Shown one piece after another: positions 35,152 through 46,356 of a DNA stretch of 64,000 nt. A model generated the notes under the pieces. That model was not told where the DNA came from. It searched no databases and saw only the letters and a list, made by a program, of their open reading frames with translations. This DNA comes from Stictocephala bisonia (taxonomy: Eukaryota; Arthropoda; Insecta; Hemiptera; Membracidae). Every line of letters starts with the position of its first letter. Positions within the stretch are counted from its first letter, which is position 1. The DNA lies in contig JAQJVL010002652.1 in NCBI GenBank assembly GCA_035578905.1, positions 23,843-87,842 on the forward strand, given 5' to 3'. A program made the position numbers and the translations under genes.

Positions 35152-35728
35152 GTAAGTCTAAATTGCCATTCAATCATATCATAAAGTATAGTCGTGATAT
35201 TTTGTTCGTTTTCCGAAAACCTATTTTTATAGGGTTTAGGTACATTTTTCTCAGCCAAATATAAATGGATTCATGTGAAATTTTTACAGCTTGTTAAGAA
35301 TACCTGAGGTAGTAAAACGATGAAGTAAAACCCCAATATCTTGTTTGGTTTTTTTTTCTTAATTTAATTAAACCAAAAATAGGTAAAAAAGATTGACATA
35401 TTTAAAAATAATAATAGTTAATTTATTTATTTTTTTAATCATAATAATACTTCAGAAACTTACTTACAACAATGTGTATTTATACTACAAAAAGTTTCAA
35501 AGTCATAGCTCTTTTAGTTTTTTTTTAAGTGTACCTAAATATTGCCAATTTAACACGGACAAGATAGGGACGTCCCTGTTCCCTTAATGTATTTAGTAAA
35601 GGAATATAAAAATTTGAAAGTGGGATTCCTATGGGTTCATGTTTAAAAAATTAATTTTCAAACACAGTTTTCATAAAATTTAAGAGACATTGTGATTGCA
35701 ACCAAGAAGATACTTCATAGAATTTATG
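35152..35728. other. No gene recognised
   Basis: AT-rich flank between the Mutator-like exon and the mariner element. Confidence 0.3.
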
Positions 35729-37079
35729 TACAGGGTGGCGCAAAAAGAACACATGGATTTGAGTAACGTAGTACCAGTGGAGGGGAGCGGTCAGTGACCG
35801 CCGAGCGACGCCATTTTGTTGGTTGAAGCGTCCAGTTTTAGTAGCAATGGAGCAGTGGAACGTGCAGCATCGCGTGTTCGCTGTTGAACACTATTTCAAA
35901 TCAAATGAATCTGTCATCACTGTTCAACGAAAATTTTGTTTACAGTTTAATGTCGCGCGTAATGGTTCGGTACCTGATCGCAACTCGATACTTCGTTGGG
36001 TTAACTCGTTTCGTACAACAGGATCAGTGTTGAAGAGTAAATTGACTGGTCGCCCTCGTACGGCGCGAACTCCGCAAAATGTTGAAAGTGTCAGAGCCTC
36101 AGTTCTTGAAAGTCCTCACCGCTCGACTAGACGGCGTGCTCTGTCCTTGGGGATATCACGTCGATCGCTACAGCGCATCCTGACATGTGAGTTACAATTC
36201 CACCCTTACAAGATAATGATTGTTCAGAAGCTCCATGAACGTGATTTTCACGAACGAAGAGTTTTTTGTGAGAGAATGCTTGATGTCGTTGGAAATGACA
36301 ATAATGTTGTAATGCTGAGTGATGAAGCTCATTTCCACTTAAATGGCTCAGTAAACAAGCAGAATTGCCGCTATTGGGCAGCTCACAACCCACAGGAAAT
36401 GCATCAAAAACCACTGCATTGTCCTAAAGTTACAGTATGGTGTGGGGTCTCTAAAATTGGCATCGTTGGACCTTATTTTTTTTGAGAGCGTGACCAAACA
36501 GTCACTGTTAATTCTGAACGATACGTGACAATGCTACGCACATTTTTGCAGCCAAATCTTAAAGCTTTGAGGCTTGATATGGAACAAACATGGTTTCAAC
36601 AGGATGGAGCCACAGGCCACACGAGTAATCAATCTATGGCTGTTGTTCGAGGAATGTTTCCTGGTCACGTGATTTCACGTTTCGGCGATCTCCATTGGCC
36701 TGCACGTTCGCCAGATTTGACTCCTTGCGACTTCTTTTTATGGGGACACCTGAAATTCAAAGTTTATCGTCGTAAACCTCGGTCACTCGAAGAATTGAAG
36801 GCTGCAATAAGTGAAGAAATTGCCGCTGTATCACAGGACACTTTGAACAAAGTTATGGAAAACTTTGAAGAGAGACTTGCAATGTGTATTCATGCAGAAG
36901 GACGCCATCTTTCTGATGTTATTTTTAAAAATTAGTTAATTGTCTTATAATTATTAACACCCAACTTTCAAATTGGCTTGTTTGATGATTGTTTTGGTGT
37001 AATTAAAATTTTGGTGTGATTAAAATTAACCAACTTATAGCCTTTTAAAATCCATGCGTTCTTTTTGCGCCACCCTGTA
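35729..37079 (+). mobile_element. Complete mariner-type element (DD41D spacing) with TA duplication
   Basis: Inverted ends of 30 bases with one mismatch: CAGGGTGGCGCAAAAAGAAC from 35731 and GTTCTTTTTGCGCCACCCTG to 37077, flanked on both sides by TA (35729-35730 and 37078-37079). The transposase 35847-36935 fills the element. The good match between the ends and the single inactivating stop indicate recent insertion. Confidence 0.92.
35847..36935 (+). pseudogene. Mariner-type transposase, one in-frame stop
   Basis: Cuts and rejoins DNA at the element ends. ATG at 35847 (MEQWNVQHRVFAVEHYFKSN). An N-terminal helix-turn-helix (SVITVQRKFCLQF) is followed by a second HTH with a linker RPRTARTPQN, an AT-hook-like GRPR. 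Catalytic Asps: LSDEAHFHL (36318-36345), FQQDGATGH (36595-36622) and LTPCDFFLWG (36718-36748). Forty-one residues separate the second and third Asp, which fits the DD41D branch of Tc1/mariner rather than DD34D/E. A single TGA at 36482-36484, in a T-run, interrupts GPYFF/ERDQTV; the frame is the same on both sides. The rest is intact. Confidence 0.9.
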
Positions 37080-37302
37080 TATACCTGTGGAGATATAATT
37101 ATAGACCTGACTTTTAAAATATAATAATTAAATATTATATGGTGTTAATTTAAGACATTATTAGGATATAATAATGGTAATAATAATTTAATACAACAAA
37201 TCTGTAATTAATAATATTTCAAAAATAATAATTGTTAGGTTTACTGATTAGTAAAAATAGAATAGATGAACAACCAACTAGAAGTTAGGTGATGAATAAT
37301 TG
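37080..37302. other. Short AT-rich spacer
   Basis: No gene or repeat recognised between the mariner and the piggyBac left end. Confidence 0.35.
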
Positions 37303-37323
37303 TTAACCCTCCAACTGATGACC

Positions 37324-37338
37324 AACGGCACAGCCGTT
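37324..37338. repeat. 15-bp target-site duplication, left copy
   Basis: AACGGCACAGCCGTT, repeated exactly at 40657-40671, flanks the non-LTR retrotransposon. In the undisturbed piggyBac it is the centre of a 23-base perfect palindrome. Confidence 0.9.
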
Positions 37339-40300
37339 CATCATGCTGCGGTACGACACTTACGCCGAAGCCGTCACTAGCTCTCGGCCAGTGGTTTTGC
37401 AGCCCCCTACCCACGAAGATGTTCCATCTCATTTGTTAACTGGGGAACATATTGTAAATACAAGTGTTTTATCTTTTTTAGGGACCCCCACACAAGTCAA
37501 CGAGGAAAAATTAAAAAAAAAGCAACAATTTAAAAACCACATTCAAAATTTAAAATCCGAAATACCCAATGAAAACATTAATATTTTCCATCAGAACGCA
37601 CAGTACGCAACTAACAAACTGGACGATATTAACCTTTTATGCAAAGAACTCCATCCAGACGTACTGGTTCTGTCAGAAATTGGCTTCAGCAACAGTAATA
37701 TAGAGTTCTGTAAACTTGAGAACTACACACTAGCAAACAGCTTCTGTCGAACCTCCCTCAAAGGGGGAGGTGTCGCAACATTTACAAAAATTAGTTACAA
37801 GTTTACACCCTTCAAAATTCAAAATTCGACTGAAAAAGATTTTGAAGTAACAGCTATAAAGCTGCTTACAGAGACAAAAAGTATTATTATTATTGGCTTA
37901 TACAGGTCTCCTAGTGGCAATATAAATGAATTCTTTTATAAATTAGAAACGCTACTTACAAACGTGACGACCAGCAGTAAATCTCATTTCGTTATTGTGG
38001 GGGATTTCAATATTGATACTATTGATATTGAGAATCCCTCCACAAAGCGACTTGCAGATACTTTAAAATCATTTGGCCTCGAGTGGCTAGTGAACTCTCC
38101 CACAAGGGTTACAATCGAATCTCAGTCGGCAATTGATAACGTTATCACTGACATACCAAACACCGTAGTTACAGTGGTCATCACAGCTGTAGGCGACCAT
38201 TATGGCCTAGAGGCCGTTATCAGCGGGCTCTGCCCAGAAAAGGAACCACCTATCCGACGTAAGATAAGGGACACTAGGCCCGCAAATATAACTCTTCTCA
38301 ACCAATCGTTAGCTACAGAAAATTGGCAATTTTTAAATTACAACAACTCTGTCGAGTATAATTTCAATGCATTTGAAAATTGTTTTTTTGTATCACGTAA
38401 ATTTGTGCTGTCCAATTAAAGAAATCAAATCTTGCAATCAGTCTAAAAGTAGACCCTGGATTTCACGAGGAATTTTGGTCTCGAGAGAAAAACTAAAGTT
38501 TTACTCCGAACTAATGAGGAGTACAAATAATGTTAACTTCAAACTATATGTTAAAAAATATAAGAAAATATACAATAAGGTGATAAACGCTGCCAAGGCC
38601 TATGAAATTAACAAAGACATTTTAAACTCACGTAATGTTTCCAAAACGACCTGGAACATAATTAATTCTAAAAAAAATAAAAGCACAACAAAAGATATAT
38701 CATTAAAGATTTGTGACGAGTTGGTAACTGATGCTACTCGAGTGGCGGATGAGTTCAACCAGTTCTTCTCTACAATAGCTCAACAAGGACCTGTAACGGG
38801 ACAGTCATCCTCAGTTCCTTCTCGTTGTCATAATCCACTAGCCTCCATGGCATTAGCCCTGGTTACAGAGGACGAACTGGCTTCTTTGATCCGTCACCTC
38901 CATTCTAAAAAATCGAATGATATAAATTATCTTTCGATGTGGCTGATTAAGAAATGTTATCAGCATATTTTATGCCCATTAACAATGTTAGTCAACCTTT
39001 CTTTTTTAAATGGAACCTTTCCAAATTCTCTTAAGGCAGCAAAAGTAACACCAATATTTAAAAAAAGGAGATCTCCATTCAATAGATAATTTCAGGCCTA
39101 TTTCTATTTTACCCGTGTTCAGTAAAATTTTCGAGAAACTTTTTCTGTCACGTTTGATGAACTTTTTTGAAAAACACAATGTGCTTTCACAAAATCAGTT
39201 TGGTTTTAGGAAAGGTAAATCGACTACAGAAGCAGTTGTGAGCCTTGTTGATAAAATTGTCAGGAGCCTAGAAGGTCGTAAGCACACCCTAGGTGTATTC
39301 TTAGACCTTTCCAAGGCTTTCGATTGCGTTGACCACAGTATACTACTACAAAAACTTGAGACGTATGGTATCAGAGGTGTTTCACACCTGTGGTTAAAAT
39401 CATTCTTGAACCATCGATCTCAACAAGTCCAAATTTCAAACAAACTTTCAAAATCCAAACAGCTGAGTTATGGCGTCCCCCAGGGATCAATACTCAGCCC
39501 ACTTCTGTTCTTGATTTATGTCAATGATATTGGTTCATCGCTGCAGCATGGTCAACTCGTCCAATATGCCGATGACACGACTCTTTGCTTCAGTGAAAAC
39601 TGTAAAGAAAATCTAGAATTAAACGTTTACCTTGATTTGAACAGTTGTGCTCAGCATTTTAATATGCTGAACCTTAAAACAAATTCAACAAAATCACAGG
39701 TCATCAACTTTTGTTTGAGGCCCATTGATTTCGGAAGTAGCCCCTCAGTGTTACTGGCGGACTCTGTGCTAGAAGAAGTGGAGTCCACTAAATTCCTTGG
39801 AATATACCTCGACAGAGGTTTGACATGGAATGACCATATTAATAGTGTATGCTCTAAGTTATCCTCAGGCATTTATGTACTGAGGACGCTCTCTAAATAC
39901 TGCCCTATTCAGGTACTGATGACGGCATATTATGGTCTCATTTACCCTCACCTTTCCTATGGACTGGTGATTTGGGGAGGTGGTGTATATAGTGAATTCT
40001 TGAGAGTGTTTAGACTACAAAAGAAGGCAGTCCGAATTATTGCAAATTTAATGAGCAGAGAGTCGTGCAAACCAATGTTCAAACAACTCAAGCTGTTGAC
40101 TCTGCCTTGCTTGTATATTCTAGAAACAATTTTATATTGTATGTCCAAATGCAACCTGATAAGGGGCAGTGACTTACATAATTATAATACTAGAGGCAGA
40201 GATGACTACCGTACTGGGCAACACAGAACGGTAGTCTATCAACACCTGCCCTCGCAGGTGGGTGTCAAATTAATTAACAGCTTACCTAAAGAAATTAAAA

Positions 40301-40656
40301 TTGCTCCAAATTCAAAAATATTTAAGACCCGCTTGAGAGACATACTGTTGTCCCAGGCTTTTTATAGCATCAGAGAGTTCCTAGCACACGACTGGGAGAC
40401 CAACTTAATTGGCTAGACACATCCCGTTGACTTTTGTGGGAGTTTCAAACACTATAGATAGATTTGTGAGAATGCCCTCCTTGTATGTATGTTTGTGTGT
40501 ATTTATTGTTATGAATGATTGTTTAAATTTAAGCCTTAGGTTAACTAATTTTAATACTGACGTTTGCGATACAATATTTTTTATATTGTCCATGCAATAA
40601 AGGATTTATTATTATTATTATTATATTATTATCAATACCCCTTGTGAAATGATAAA
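37339..40656 (+). mobile_element. CR1/jockey-like non-LTR retrotransposon
   Basis: Bounded by the 15-bp duplication. 5'-truncated or lacking ORF1. It holds endonuclease and reverse transcriptase, an AATAAA at 40596-40601 and an (ATT)n tract at 40605-40633. It then ends with 23 unexplained bases (TCAATACCCCTTGTGAAATG and AAA) before the second duplication copy, so the tail is not the very end of the insertion. Confidence 0.85.
37343..40416 (+). pseudogene. ORF2: apurinic-type endonuclease and reverse transcriptase, two frameshifts
   Basis: Nicks target DNA and primes reverse transcription there. Endonuclease: INIFHQNAQYATNKLDDINL (37585), VLVLSEIGF, GGGVATF, IIIIGLYRSPSGN, FVIVGDFNID (38000) and VGDHYGLE (38195), i.e. 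the Asn/Glu/Asp/His set. RT, from about 38870: LPVFSKIFEKLF, NQFGFRKGKSTTEA, GVFLDLSKAFDCVDHSI, GVPQGSILSPLLFLIYVNDI, and QYADDTTL with the catalytic DD (39563-39586). The C-terminus LSYGLVIWGGG and RQ-type tail ends at 40416. Frameshifts lie near 38400 (T-run) and 39065 (A-run). Clade placement CR1/jockey is by gestalt, not phylogeny. Confidence 0.85.
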
Positions 40657-40671
40657 AACGGCACAGCCGTT
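40657..40671. repeat. 15-bp target-site duplication, right copy
   Basis: Exact copy of 37324-37338. Confidence 0.9.
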
Positions 40672-41002
40672 GGTCAAGTTTGAAGCGCCATTGTGCGATA
40701 ACCACTTACGTTATTCGAATGCCGTTTATTCCAATAGTTTCTCGTATTCATAAACAAAAATTAATTTTATATAGTACATCTTCGTAATATAACTCATTAT
40801 CAGCTGTTTTGGATCCAAATGACAACATGACGTCATTGACTGACTGACTGACATCTTGTAACTTGACAACTGGTAAACTCCAGTGCTGTTGTTTATGTTG
40901 TGTGTATTCAGTCCAGCGAGGACAGAATAACATAGAGGGGCTATTCCCATTTAAGCCGTGTATAAGGAGGTGAAGCCACTTTCGGCCATGACAGTTGGGT
41001 CA
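40672..41002. other. piggyBac 5' region left of the P-type insertion
   Basis: A 27-base stretch at 40914-40940 (CAGCGAGGACAGAATAACAT plus AGAGGGG) is inverted at 46288-46314 with two mismatches, and GTGAAGCCAC nearby is inverted at about 46262-46272. GCCATGACAGTTGGGTCA (40985-41002) is repeated in direct orientation at 46233-46250. The piggyBac 5' sequence is thus partly folded back around the P-type element. Confidence 0.6.
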
Positions 41003-44000
41003 AGAAACGCAAAACCAGCGGCGAGCCACTAGAAAGTTAATACGGACGCTCATTAATTATACCGCGTTTTAAAACTCTTAGACACCTCCAAAAAAATTGA
41101 AATTTTATAGGATAATAAAGGAATGTTTAAAGATGCATACGATCCCGTTTTACAAATTTACAATCAAGAGTAACATATTAAAATAATGCTTTGAATTTTT
41201 CAATGCCATTTAAATTGAAGTGAATGTCACGAAAAAGTTGACCTGTGAGGAAGTTTTTTATTTTTAGGGCAGGTGAGTTTCGGTCAGCGAGAAAGATTTA
41301 GATAAAGAGTTGAATTTATTTTTTTATTTAAAACTTTTTTACCTTACGTGAATGGTTTGTCCAGGAAGTTAAGTTGGAAACTGGCGAAAAAATAGTCTGT
41401 TTGCCGCTTAGATCTACTTGCCGCGCCGAGACAGCTGCCTACGGCCGGTGGAAACGACTGGCATAGACACTGTCTTCCATTCCTCATTATTAATAGTGTT
41501 TAAAGGCTTTGAACGCTAATTACTGTTTTTTAATATTTTTATGATACTATGATTTACAACATATAATAAAGTAATGGGAAATCACGTAACTTGTTTACAG
41601 AACATAGAATAGTAACGCGATAGATGAACAGATAAAGCTTGGCATCGCATTTATTGTTAAAATAACAAATAATACTATTTGTTAGATAGAACAAAGGTGT
41701 CATAATTTTACAATACATTATCAAATCTTTGAAACCTATTTTTATTTATCTTATGAATACTTTGACAAAAATTAATTATTAATTTACACTTATAACTTGG
41801 AAGTTGTTGAAATGTTCATTGACCAACATCATGTTAAATTTAAGAAAAAATCGATGATTGATAATTTTTTGGTTGTAGGTTTAAGAATAATGCGAACACA
41901 AGTATTGAAATTTGTTTATTTTACAATGTAAATAATTATGTGCTAAACAGAAGGTGCTAAAGATACGTGAATGAAATTTTAACCACATATTTTCTATGCA
42001 TACAAGTGTACAATTTAACGCATGGATGTAAATTTAAGAAACGTACATAATAAATCTAACAAGTAATAAACAAAATGTTCAGAAAAAATTGAATGAAAGT
42101 TGTAAGTAACGGTTGCTTATATAAATAAAATGAATAAGTGTGCAATGATTTCTTGTTTACTGTCCTGTAAAAGTAATGACTTTATGCAACGCTTTTCTAA
42201 TTTTGTTCCTATGAAGCGAGTCATTGAAGATCTTTGCTTTATGATGAAGTCTTACAGAAAAATACTTTTTACATATTGCTTTCATAAGTAAATAAATATG
42301 ATTCTGATCGAGTTCTTGATCGAGGTAATGATCTCCAGGGAACAGAGATTTTCCGATGGAATTTCTTATGACTTAGAATCATTTCTTCAATAATATTATT
42401 CTTTGTGGTAATCTTGTCGGGAGTAAATTTGTAACTTCTAACAACTGATTCACACATATTACAAATTTTCACAAGTCCCTCCGATGGCTGGACTAATCCT
42501 CCTCTGTTCTTGCATGAAATCAAACTTTCAGGGTAGATATTACAGCTGCCTAAAAGTTACTTGCATACCTCACAGATTAGTTTAGATCCTATTTTTCGGC
42601 AAACAAATCCTGCGATATACTCGACAATTTCAAATCCAATGTCTGACCTGTTTGGAAAATGGAAAATACCACTATCATCTTCGTCTTCAGCAGCTAAAGT
42701 TGACTTCACTTGATCTTCTATAGCTCTCCAAGATGGAGTAGAAATGTTTATTTCATTTACTTCACTCTTATTTTTCAGAAGTGGCAGAATCGTGGTGTTT
42801 TGTAGTACAAGGCAGTTTCCTGTGTTGCTTTCTTCTAGTTCCTTGTGTAGGAGGATCCTTTTAATAGAACCTGTAAATTCTTTGCACGTGGGATTATTGT
42901 TATGACCTCCACGGCTACGTATGTAACCAAACAATCTTTCGAGATGGTCTTGACTGACTTTATATAAGGGTAAAAACTTCAAAGGGCAGTTCTTATCTCC
43001 TACAAACTCTTTGTACATGGCTAATGCGCTTTCTATGCCTATAATGAACCCCATGAAACCAGTTTTTCTTTTTGACTTTAATATCGGCAGTCCTAGATTG
43101 TCCTTCAATCCTGAAATGTACAATTTGGTTTCCTTTAAAAAGGTTAAAGTGTCTTTGAAGTTCCAGGCACACAGAGCTTTTTTTTCAAATTTACTTTTTA
43201 TGCTCCTGGAATTGAGAATGTCAAAAAGTTTGTTAAATTGCCTCAAAAAAGTTATTGTTACTGAGCATTCCTCAAAGCCATCCACATTCTTTTTTTGAAG
43301 GTACTCTAAAGAGTCAGCTACAGATGCGCTTAAAACCTGCGCCGCAAGTTTTACCTTCATCTTCTGTCTACTAAATTCAACATGACTGTTCGTTAGTTTA
43401 TTTCCTAGATGAAGTTCCACTTCTTTTTGAAGAGTATGAAGCCGCCCGATGTACTTCCATTCTATTTTGTTGTTATCCTTATCAAATAAAACACCTAGGT
43501 CACCTAATATGTTTCTAACCAATTTTAACATATGTGGCGGATCCAAAAAAAAGTGAACTGGTTTATTAGTGGTTGGATGAGGAAACCAGGACACAAGCTT
43601 TTCAGGACAAATCGAACATCCTAGTTTATTCGCCATTGCAATATTTGTTGCTGTGCCATCACAAGTTAAGAAGGCAACTCTGACACCACAGTCTTGGAGA
43701 AGAGAGAGGCACTGCCTCACCAGACCACTTATCTGTTCTCCATTTAGTCCATTTACAAAAAAATACCCAACTGGAATTTTCCAGGTTGAATTAATGGATA
43801 CTAGGTGAAATACCAGGGCCTCTGTAGCCAGTGGAGCAGAATCATCATCAGTCGATGTGCCTACGTTCACGGTTCCATGAAACTTCTTACCGTCCCCACT
43901 CCAAATGTTTTCTTATTGACATGCAGTCAAACATGAGGGCGCAAATTGTTTCCCTATTGGCTTTAGCACAATGTTCTTTCAAGGCCCTTACAACTTCTTG

Positions 44001-46232
44001 GGAGAAGCCTGGATCAGCATTTACATTCGAATACCATAAACGCAAGGTTCGTGGGTGGGGCAGAGCTGTGTTGAATGTCTTTCTTACAAATGTGTAAGCT
44101 TTAGGCGATAAGAAATGTAACGTTATGGCAAAAGCCTTTAGACGGTCTTCATATAATTGTTTTAAACGAGGGTTTTCCACTTTTGATTTCGCTCTTTGAA
44201 CTAGACATGCTGAGGTCTTTGAGATGGAAGTCAGTAAAGAGCAAGATTCGTCCCCTAAGTTGATTTTTTCACGCAAGGACTTGATTATATCATCTAACTT
44301 GGCTACCTTTTTTTGAAGTCTTCTTTTACTTTGTTGTATTCTTTTAACTTTTTTTCCGGTACAACTTCAAACCATCCTGAGATTTATTAAGTTCTATCCT
44401 CAATTTTTTGGTAGGAGATTCAATGTGATGTACAGGAGAAACATGTTTTCTTTTTAACTCCCGCCGATCTTTTGTTTCAGAAATTGCAGGAAATATTTCT
44501 GGAACGGCTCCCTCTCGAATACGTACGCAATTCTGAACGGTTCGGTCTATATCGGCTTCTCTAAAATGGGCTGAACATATTTTAGACCATTTTGTTGGCA
44601 TCCAGTCTTTTCGTTTCACTGCATTAATCCATTTGAGCCGCAACTCTTCATTTTTTGGAAAACTAAAAATTAAAATTAAATTTAAGACAGTTTTAAAAAG
44701 TCACTAAATAAAGTTTGAATAACCCATACGTGTGAAATCTTATAAATAGGAGTTGTGGAATGTTTTCTAGTTAACGTTTTTTTCTAAATTGTCACCTAAT
44801 CGGATAGTAGCTGAAATACTCTTAATTTGACATGAACACTGTAGTATATTGCAATCTAAAAAAAAATATTAATGCCAAAATTTAAGAACACCTTAGCAAT
44901 ATTAATTCCTTTAAACTTATGCTGTTCACCTTTTTTTATAATTGAAAATGTCAAATATTTGTTTGGTATTTGATTGTGAAAGTTTATTATTCAGATTTTC
45001 ATAACTTGTTTCTCCCATGTAAAAATAATTTTTAAATGTGCATTTTTCTAAAACAAAAACGTATAAAACAAAAATCTAGTGGTATAGTTAAACAATTAAC
45101 TGCTGGGAAAGTGAAAGAATCCAGAAAGATATTAGTATCAGTGTCCATGATGCAATAGTTATTAGTAAGGTAGAACATAAAAAATAACAGTAACAATATT
45201 GAGCAATCATTATAATATTACATATCTAATTAATGCTTGGTGGTACAATTAATATGTTGGTCGTGAAGATCGAATTGAACTCTGAACATTCTCTAAAAAT
45301 AATTGCAAATAAGTCATTAACTTAGTTAAAACAGTAAATCATCATGATTTTCTTTATCAATCATAGAATTGTGCTTTGGACCCCTTTCATGTTTAAAAAA
45401 TAACTATAATAAATTATATCTTAAAGGAAAATATAATTTATTTACAAAATAATTTTCTAAATTGGTAATGTCAGTATTTCTGATACGGCAGCTCAAAACT
45501 AAACATAAAAAAGTATTCATTTTTAATTCTCAAATTTTATTCAGCCTACTTCTGAAACAGCAGTATAATTATAAAAAATATTAACATTCACTTTTTAAAA
45601 CCCATTAAAAATATATTTTAGGTGTAGTTTTTAGCTGGTGTAGATATAACGAGTGGTATGGACTTTGTATATATAGGCCTACATATGAAAACTGATAATT
45701 TCCAAAGAATGGTGTTTTGGTAATTGTATTTGGTATAGCATCTGGGATCCCTCTAAAATGAAATTATATCTGGTCTCGGTCTTGGATCTCGCCAGCCCAC
45801 CTACGGTAATAGCTTCTTCCCTATAGGGGAAATTCGCTACTACAAAGTACAGTGAGGTTGCTATTGAATTATATTAAGGAATAATATGTTTGGTGTTGAA
45901 TTGTCATTAACGGCCCATTTTAACGAAGAAGAACTAAAGCACGTTAGTGTACTTTGATTGAAAGGTAGAAAACGTTTTTCACAACAGTATTCTCACAGTG
46001 CTTTTTAAAAATACTGTTTTCTAAGTAAACAAACCTTACCTGTGATATGTAACACCACCGACCTTCCCTCTATTTAAACAGCCATAAGCTACGCAAGTTT
46101 GCGGCATGATAGAATACCAAACAAAGCTAAGTACACTACCGCACCACAAAACAACGCGAGTACTGTCGCCCCACCACGTGTTTCACAGAGCCACTTGAGG
46201 CTCGCCAGTAGGGTGACTCATGCCACGCGGCC
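41003..46232 (-). mobile_element. THAP/P-element-type transposon
   Basis: Insertion between the 18-base direct repeats at 40985-41002 and 46233-46250, containing a minus-strand P-type transposase gene (42157-46107). P elements normally duplicate 8 bases; the 18-base identity is longer, and no convincing 20-30-base terminal inverted repeat was found just inside it. The exact ends are therefore uncertain. Confidence 0.6.
42157..46107 (-). pseudogene. THAP-domain P-element-like transposase, two or more exons
   Basis: Exon 1 is 46107-46040 (MPQTCVAYGCLNRGKVGGVT...), donor CAG/GTAAGG. Intron of 1377 bases, acceptor TTTTTAG, exon 2 from 44662 (FPKNEELRLKWINAVKR, KWSKICSAHF). Together they give the C2CH zinc finger of THAP domains, with Cys-4-Cys in exon 1 and Cys-His in exon 2. 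Then a leucine coiled coil (44370-44270), the RNase H-like core (MFDCMSIRKHLEW; VAFLTCDGTATNIAM; HFFLDPPHMLKLVRN), SQDHLERLFGYIRSRGGHNNNPT, KNRGGLVQPS and the terminal VRLHHKAKIFND...ITFTGQ, TAA at 42159-42157. Small frameshifts near 44365, 44310, 43880 and 42275 and a TAA at 42557-42559 inactivate it. Confidence 0.85.
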
Positions 46233-46356
46233 GCCATGACAGTTGGGTCAGGCGCTCAGAGGTGGCTTCACTGGCCGGCCCGAGTCGCCTCTCTATGTTA
46301 TTCTGTGCTCGCTGATTCAGTCACTTTGTGTTGTGAATTGAGTTTATTGTTGTAAA

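Noticed and set aside
44947..44990. MSNICLVFDCES, plus strand, looks like a THAP start
   Set aside because: It is antisense to the P-type gene, stops after a few codons and lacks the rest of the finger; the true first exon is at 46107-46040 minus.
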